Source: Deltaproteobacteria bacterium (GTDB lineage Bacteria; Myxococcota; Myxococcia; Myxococcales; 40CM-4-68-19). Taken from it: DNA of 64,000 nucleotides. The stretch lies in contig VBLC01000048.1 in assembly GCA_005879315.1 (NCBI GenBank), forward strand, positions 17,919 through 81,918, given 5' to 3'. Below the pieces are notes generated by a model. That model searched no databases, was not told the DNA's origin, and worked only from the letters and a program-made list of their open reading frames with translations. Numbering within the stretch: the first letter of the stretch is position 1; each line of letters starts with the position of its first letter. Made by a program: the position numbers and the translations under genes. Shown here one piece after another: positions 61,495-64,000 of this stretch.

Positions 61495-62709
61495 TTATAG
61501 CGCAAAGAGAGAGGGAAGCGCCCGTCCTTCGAAGCCGGGGAAGAGCTTCTCGACGTCGGTCGCGCCCAGCTGCGCGGCGGCTGCGGCCGCGAGGACGCTG
61601 CGCAGGTCGGTGGTCACGGCCAGATCGCGGCCCTCGTAGAGCTGGTCGTCGCGCAGCCCCGGCCAGCGGCCGTGGATCTTCCCGCCGCGCACGCCTCCGC
61701 CCAGGACGAACGCGATGCTGCCGTGGCCGTGGTCTGTGCCGTTGGCGCCGTTCTGCCGCACGGTGCGGCCGAACTCGGTGGCCGCGATCAGCACCACCTC
61801 ATCGGCGCGCTTGCCGAGATCGCGCCGGAAGGCGGCGAGCGAATCGCCCAGTTGCCGCAGGTTGTTTGCGAGCTGCGCTGGCTGCGCCAGGTGCGTGTCC
61901 CATCCGGCGGCGTCGGCGCAGCCCACCCGCAGGCCGATCCCCGCCTTGATCAGCTGCGCCAGCTGCCGGAGCGACTGCGCGATGGGGCCCTGCGGATATT
62001 CCGCGTCGGGCTTCGGCGCCTCCGGTCCGAGCTTCGCCTCTAGCATTTCGAGCGCCGCGAAGGTCTCTTTGGCGGAGGCATCGTCCCGATAGAGCGCCTC
62101 GAACGCCGCGCGCGCCTGCAGGCGACCTTGCGGTCCGCCCGGCCCGCCCGCGAGTGGCCGCAGCCGGAGCTGATCGAGCGAGGCGAAGGCGAGCGCCTCC
62201 GGCCCTCCCTGGAGCGCTCGTGGCAATCGCGGCGAGACCGCGACGGCATCGAGCGGGGAGCGCTCGGCGATGGGCGCCTCGCGCAGCGCGCGCGCCAGCC
62301 AGCCGTCGGGGGTCGACTTCACGCCCGGCGTGCCCAGCTCGAGAAAATCCTGCGCATCGAAGTGGGAGCGGGTCCCGTCGGGCGAGCCGACCGCATGGAC
62401 GATGGCGAGCGACCCTTCCTTCCAGAAAGGGAGCAGCGCGCCGAGAGAAGGATGCAGGCCGAATCCGGGCACGCCCAGCTCGAGCAGATCCTTGGACGGC
62501 AGCGCGATTTGCGGCCGCAGCTGCGCAAGCCGCGCCTCGCCGTACGCTGGGACGGCGTGCAGCCCATCGAGCGCGCCGCGGAGGAAAAGGAAGACGAGGA
62601 TCTTCTTCCCCTCTCGCTCCTGCGCCAGCGCGCGCCGGGCGAATCCGGGCAAGAAGGACCCCGCCGCCACCAGCGCGCCTGAGCGCAAGATCATGCGCCG
62701 CGAGATCAT
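61495..62709 (-). CDS. DUF1501 secreted protein (Tat substrate)
   Basis: This 404-aa protein has a twin-arginine-type signal (SRRMILRSGALVAAGSFLPG) and the DUF1501 core: LVFLFLRGALDGLHAVP, GSPDGTRSHFDAQDFLELG, AADAAGWDTH and ATEFGRTVRQNGANGTDHGHGS, a sulfatase-like fold with metal-binding residues. It starts at 62709 overlapping the DUF1800 stop (ATGA). DUF1501 and DUF1800 genes occur together widely. The pair is exported and of unknown role. Confidence 0.93.
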   Translation of the reverse strand: MISRRMILRSGALVAAGSFLPGFARRALAQEREGKKILVFLFLRGALDGLHAVPAYGEARLAQLRPQIALPSKDLLELGVPGFGLHPSLGALLPFWKEGSLAIVHAVGSPDGTRSHFDAQDFLELGTPGVKSTPDGWLARALREAPIAERSPLDAVAVSPRLPRALQGGPEALAFASLDQLRLRPLAGGPGGPQGRLQARAAFEALYRDDASAKETFAALEMLEAKLGPEAPKPDAEYPQGPIAQSLRQLAQLIKAGIGLRVGCADAAGWDTHLAQPAQLANNLRQLGDSLAAFRRDLGKRADEVVLIAATEFGRTVRQNGANGTDHGHGSIAFVLGGGVRGGKIHGRWPGLRDDQLYEGRDLAVTTDLRSVLAAAAAAQLGATDVEKLFPGFEGRALPSLFAL

Positions 62710-64000
62710 CGCCGCTGCAGCTCCGGCGCGCCGAGGAGCAGGCCCACCGCGCGCGCCGCTTGCAGCTCCGGCTTCGCGGGCGCCTTCTGGAGCTGATCGA
62801 GGAGAGATGCGCGCGTCTTTTCCGACAGCTCGCCGGCGCCGAGCTGCGCCGCCGCCTTGGTCAGAACCGAAGCAGGGTCGCTGCCGGCGAGCGGCGAGAG
62901 ATCGACCTTGACTCCCTGCAGCTGCCCGTTCGCGAGCTGCAGGCCGAAGTCGATCCGCGCCAGGAGGGCTCCCGACGAGAGCCAAGCCTGCGCGGTGTCG
63001 CCATAGCCGGTCGGGGGCTGCGCTGCGTAGAGCGGCTCGCCGATGCGCGCCACGGCGCGGGAGAGAGCGAGCGGATCGCCGACCTTTGCATCGAGCGCCC
63101 GCACCGCGCCCGCCACCAGCTCGAGCGGCGAACGCACCTTGGCGCGAAGGGCCCGGCGGCTCCAGAACTCCGGCGACTCGAAGATGGCGCGCAGCATCGA
63201 GCGGATGTCGCCCTGCGTGCGTTGGTAGGTCGCTGCCAGCCGCTCGACCAGCGCCTCCGGCGGGTCGTCGCTGACGAACCTTCGCGCCAGCTTGCCGGCG
63301 ATGAAGCGTGCCGTCGAGGGATGGCCGGCGAGAATGCGCAGCACCCTCTCGCCGTCTTCCTCTCCTCCTCCGGGGGAGATGACCTGGCCGAGCACGAGCT
63401 TCGGTCCGTAGTCGTGCATGCGCGGCCGGAAGACGAAGCGCGGATCCTTCTGCGGCTCCTCCACCGTCCAGCCGGTGAAGCAGCGAGCCACCTCGATGAT
63501 GTCCCGCTGGGTGTAGCCGCCCGCAACGCCGAGGGTGTGCAGCTCGAGCAGCTCGCGCGCGTAGTTCTCGTTCAGCCCGCCGCGCCGTGAGCGCCAGTTG
63601 TCGAGGTAGATCAGCATCGCGGGGCTGCGCGCGGTCGCTTCCAGCAGCTCGCCGAAATTGCCCAGCGCATTGGGCCGCAGCGAGCGCGTTTCGTACTCCG
63701 GCAAGAGCGCGGCCTCCATCTGCTTGCCGCCGAAGACGTTGAAGTGGTTGAACCAGAAGTCGGCCATCACCTCCTGCAGCTGGCGCTCGGAGAAGGCGGC
63801 GCGCACCAGCTTGACCTGCGCCAGCTGGGCGACGAAGTCCTTCTTCTTCATCCGCGCCTCCTCCAGCTCGCGCACCAGCGAGGACGAGTCCTCCTGGACC
63901 ACGTCGAACTGGTAGATGCGGTCGTACAGAGCCGGGTCGGCGATGCTCTCGGGATGGAGCTGGTCCTCGATGAACCGGGCGATCCCTTCGCGCTCGAGCA
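62706..64000 (-). CDS. DUF1800 protein (5' end beyond the window)
   Basis: The frame stays open to the right edge, so the gene starts beyond 64000; the ATG-like start at 63902 in the track is internal. The 431 or so visible residues carry the DUF1800 segments MADFWFNHFNVF, YLDNWRSRRGGLNENYARELLELHTLG and GGYTQRDIIEVARCFTGW. It is translationally coupled to the DUF1501 gene. Confidence 0.92.
   Translation of the reverse strand, partial: LEREGIARFIEDQLHPESIADPALYDRIYQFDVVQEDSSSLVRELEEARMKKKDFVAQLAQVKLVRAAFSERQLQEVMADFWFNHFNVFGGKQMEAALLPEYETRSLRPNALGNFGELLEATARSPAMLIYLDNWRSRRGGLNENYARELLELHTLGVAGGYTQRDIIEVARCFTGWTVEEPQKDPRFVFRPRMHDYGPKLVLGQVISPGGGEEDGERVLRILAGHPSTARFIAGKLARRFVSDDPPEALVERLAATYQRTQGDIRSMLRAIFESPEFWSRRALRAKVRSPLELVAGAVRALDAKVGDPLALSRAVARIGEPLYAAQPPTGYGDTAQAWLSSGALLARIDFGLQLANGQLQGVKVDLSPLAGSDPASVLTKAAAQLGAGELSEKTRASLLDQLQKAPAKPELQAARAVGLLLGAPELQRR

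Overview
The window looks like a chromosomal segment of a high-GC Gram-negative bacterium, most likely a myxobacterium (Myxococcota). Coding density is very high, ATGA/GTGA overlaps are everywhere, GTG and TTG starts are common, and there are many lipoproteins, histidine kinases, NtrC-type regulators and secreted proteins of unknown role. The taxonomic call is inference from gene content and style. No rRNA, CRISPR array or intact insertion sequence was seen, and no stretch of more than about 300 bases lacks a gene or gene remnant.

Layout. 0-6.5 kb: tail of an upstream gene, an SDR dehydrogenase, a conserved 65-aa protein, then a minus-strand run (SRPBCC protein, class II fructose-bisphosphatase, hotdog thioesterase, two lipoproteins, and a HARE-HTH protein with a decayed Mrr-like nuclease fold). 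6.6-8.6 kb: a PQQ-type propeller protein. 17.1 down to 8.6 kb: a ten-gene minus-strand operon (sppA, HIT, argS, SPOR, cupin, UDP-glucuronate decarboxylase, lepA, lepB, small membrane protein). 17.2-24.2 kb: a roadblock-like protein, a truncated S9-type propeller protein, a lipoprotein, astB, a coiled-coil/Ig-like gene pair and a MaoC hydratase.

24.2-40.1 kb is the most system-like part. A REC-GGDEF-EAL regulator is divergent from an operon encoding a membrane histidine kinase, a FecR-domain lipoprotein, an Ig-plus-barrel outer membrane protein and a soluble histidine kinase. An 8.5-kb gene follows for a 2836-aa repeat-built surface protein with eight tandem modules averaging 119 aa. Together they suggest a c-di-GMP-linked surface-structure or adhesion locus (inference).

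40.1-43.0 kb holds a methyltransferase, a DUF3455 lipoprotein and an LVIVD-repeat protein. 43.0-55.8 kb lies between a 47-bp copy of the 3' half of tRNA-Arg and the intact tRNA-Arg(CCG), which is the geometry of a tRNA-integrated island. It starts with debris (a hydrolase pseudogene, an HTH scrap, a truncated MNT/HEPN pair) and carries a complete kdp potassium-uptake locus. That locus has an upstream porin, a 28-aa extra membrane peptide, kdpF-A-B-C, an NtrC-type regulator, a KdpD N-terminal/USP protein and a separate histidine kinase. 55.9-60.2 kb encodes a glycosyltransferase, two paralogous polytopic membrane proteins and a methyltransferase, probably for a surface glycan or lipid-linked sugar. 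60.2-64 kb holds an EVE-domain protein, a DsbA-like thiol oxidoreductase and a DUF1501/DUF1800 secreted pair cut off by the window end.
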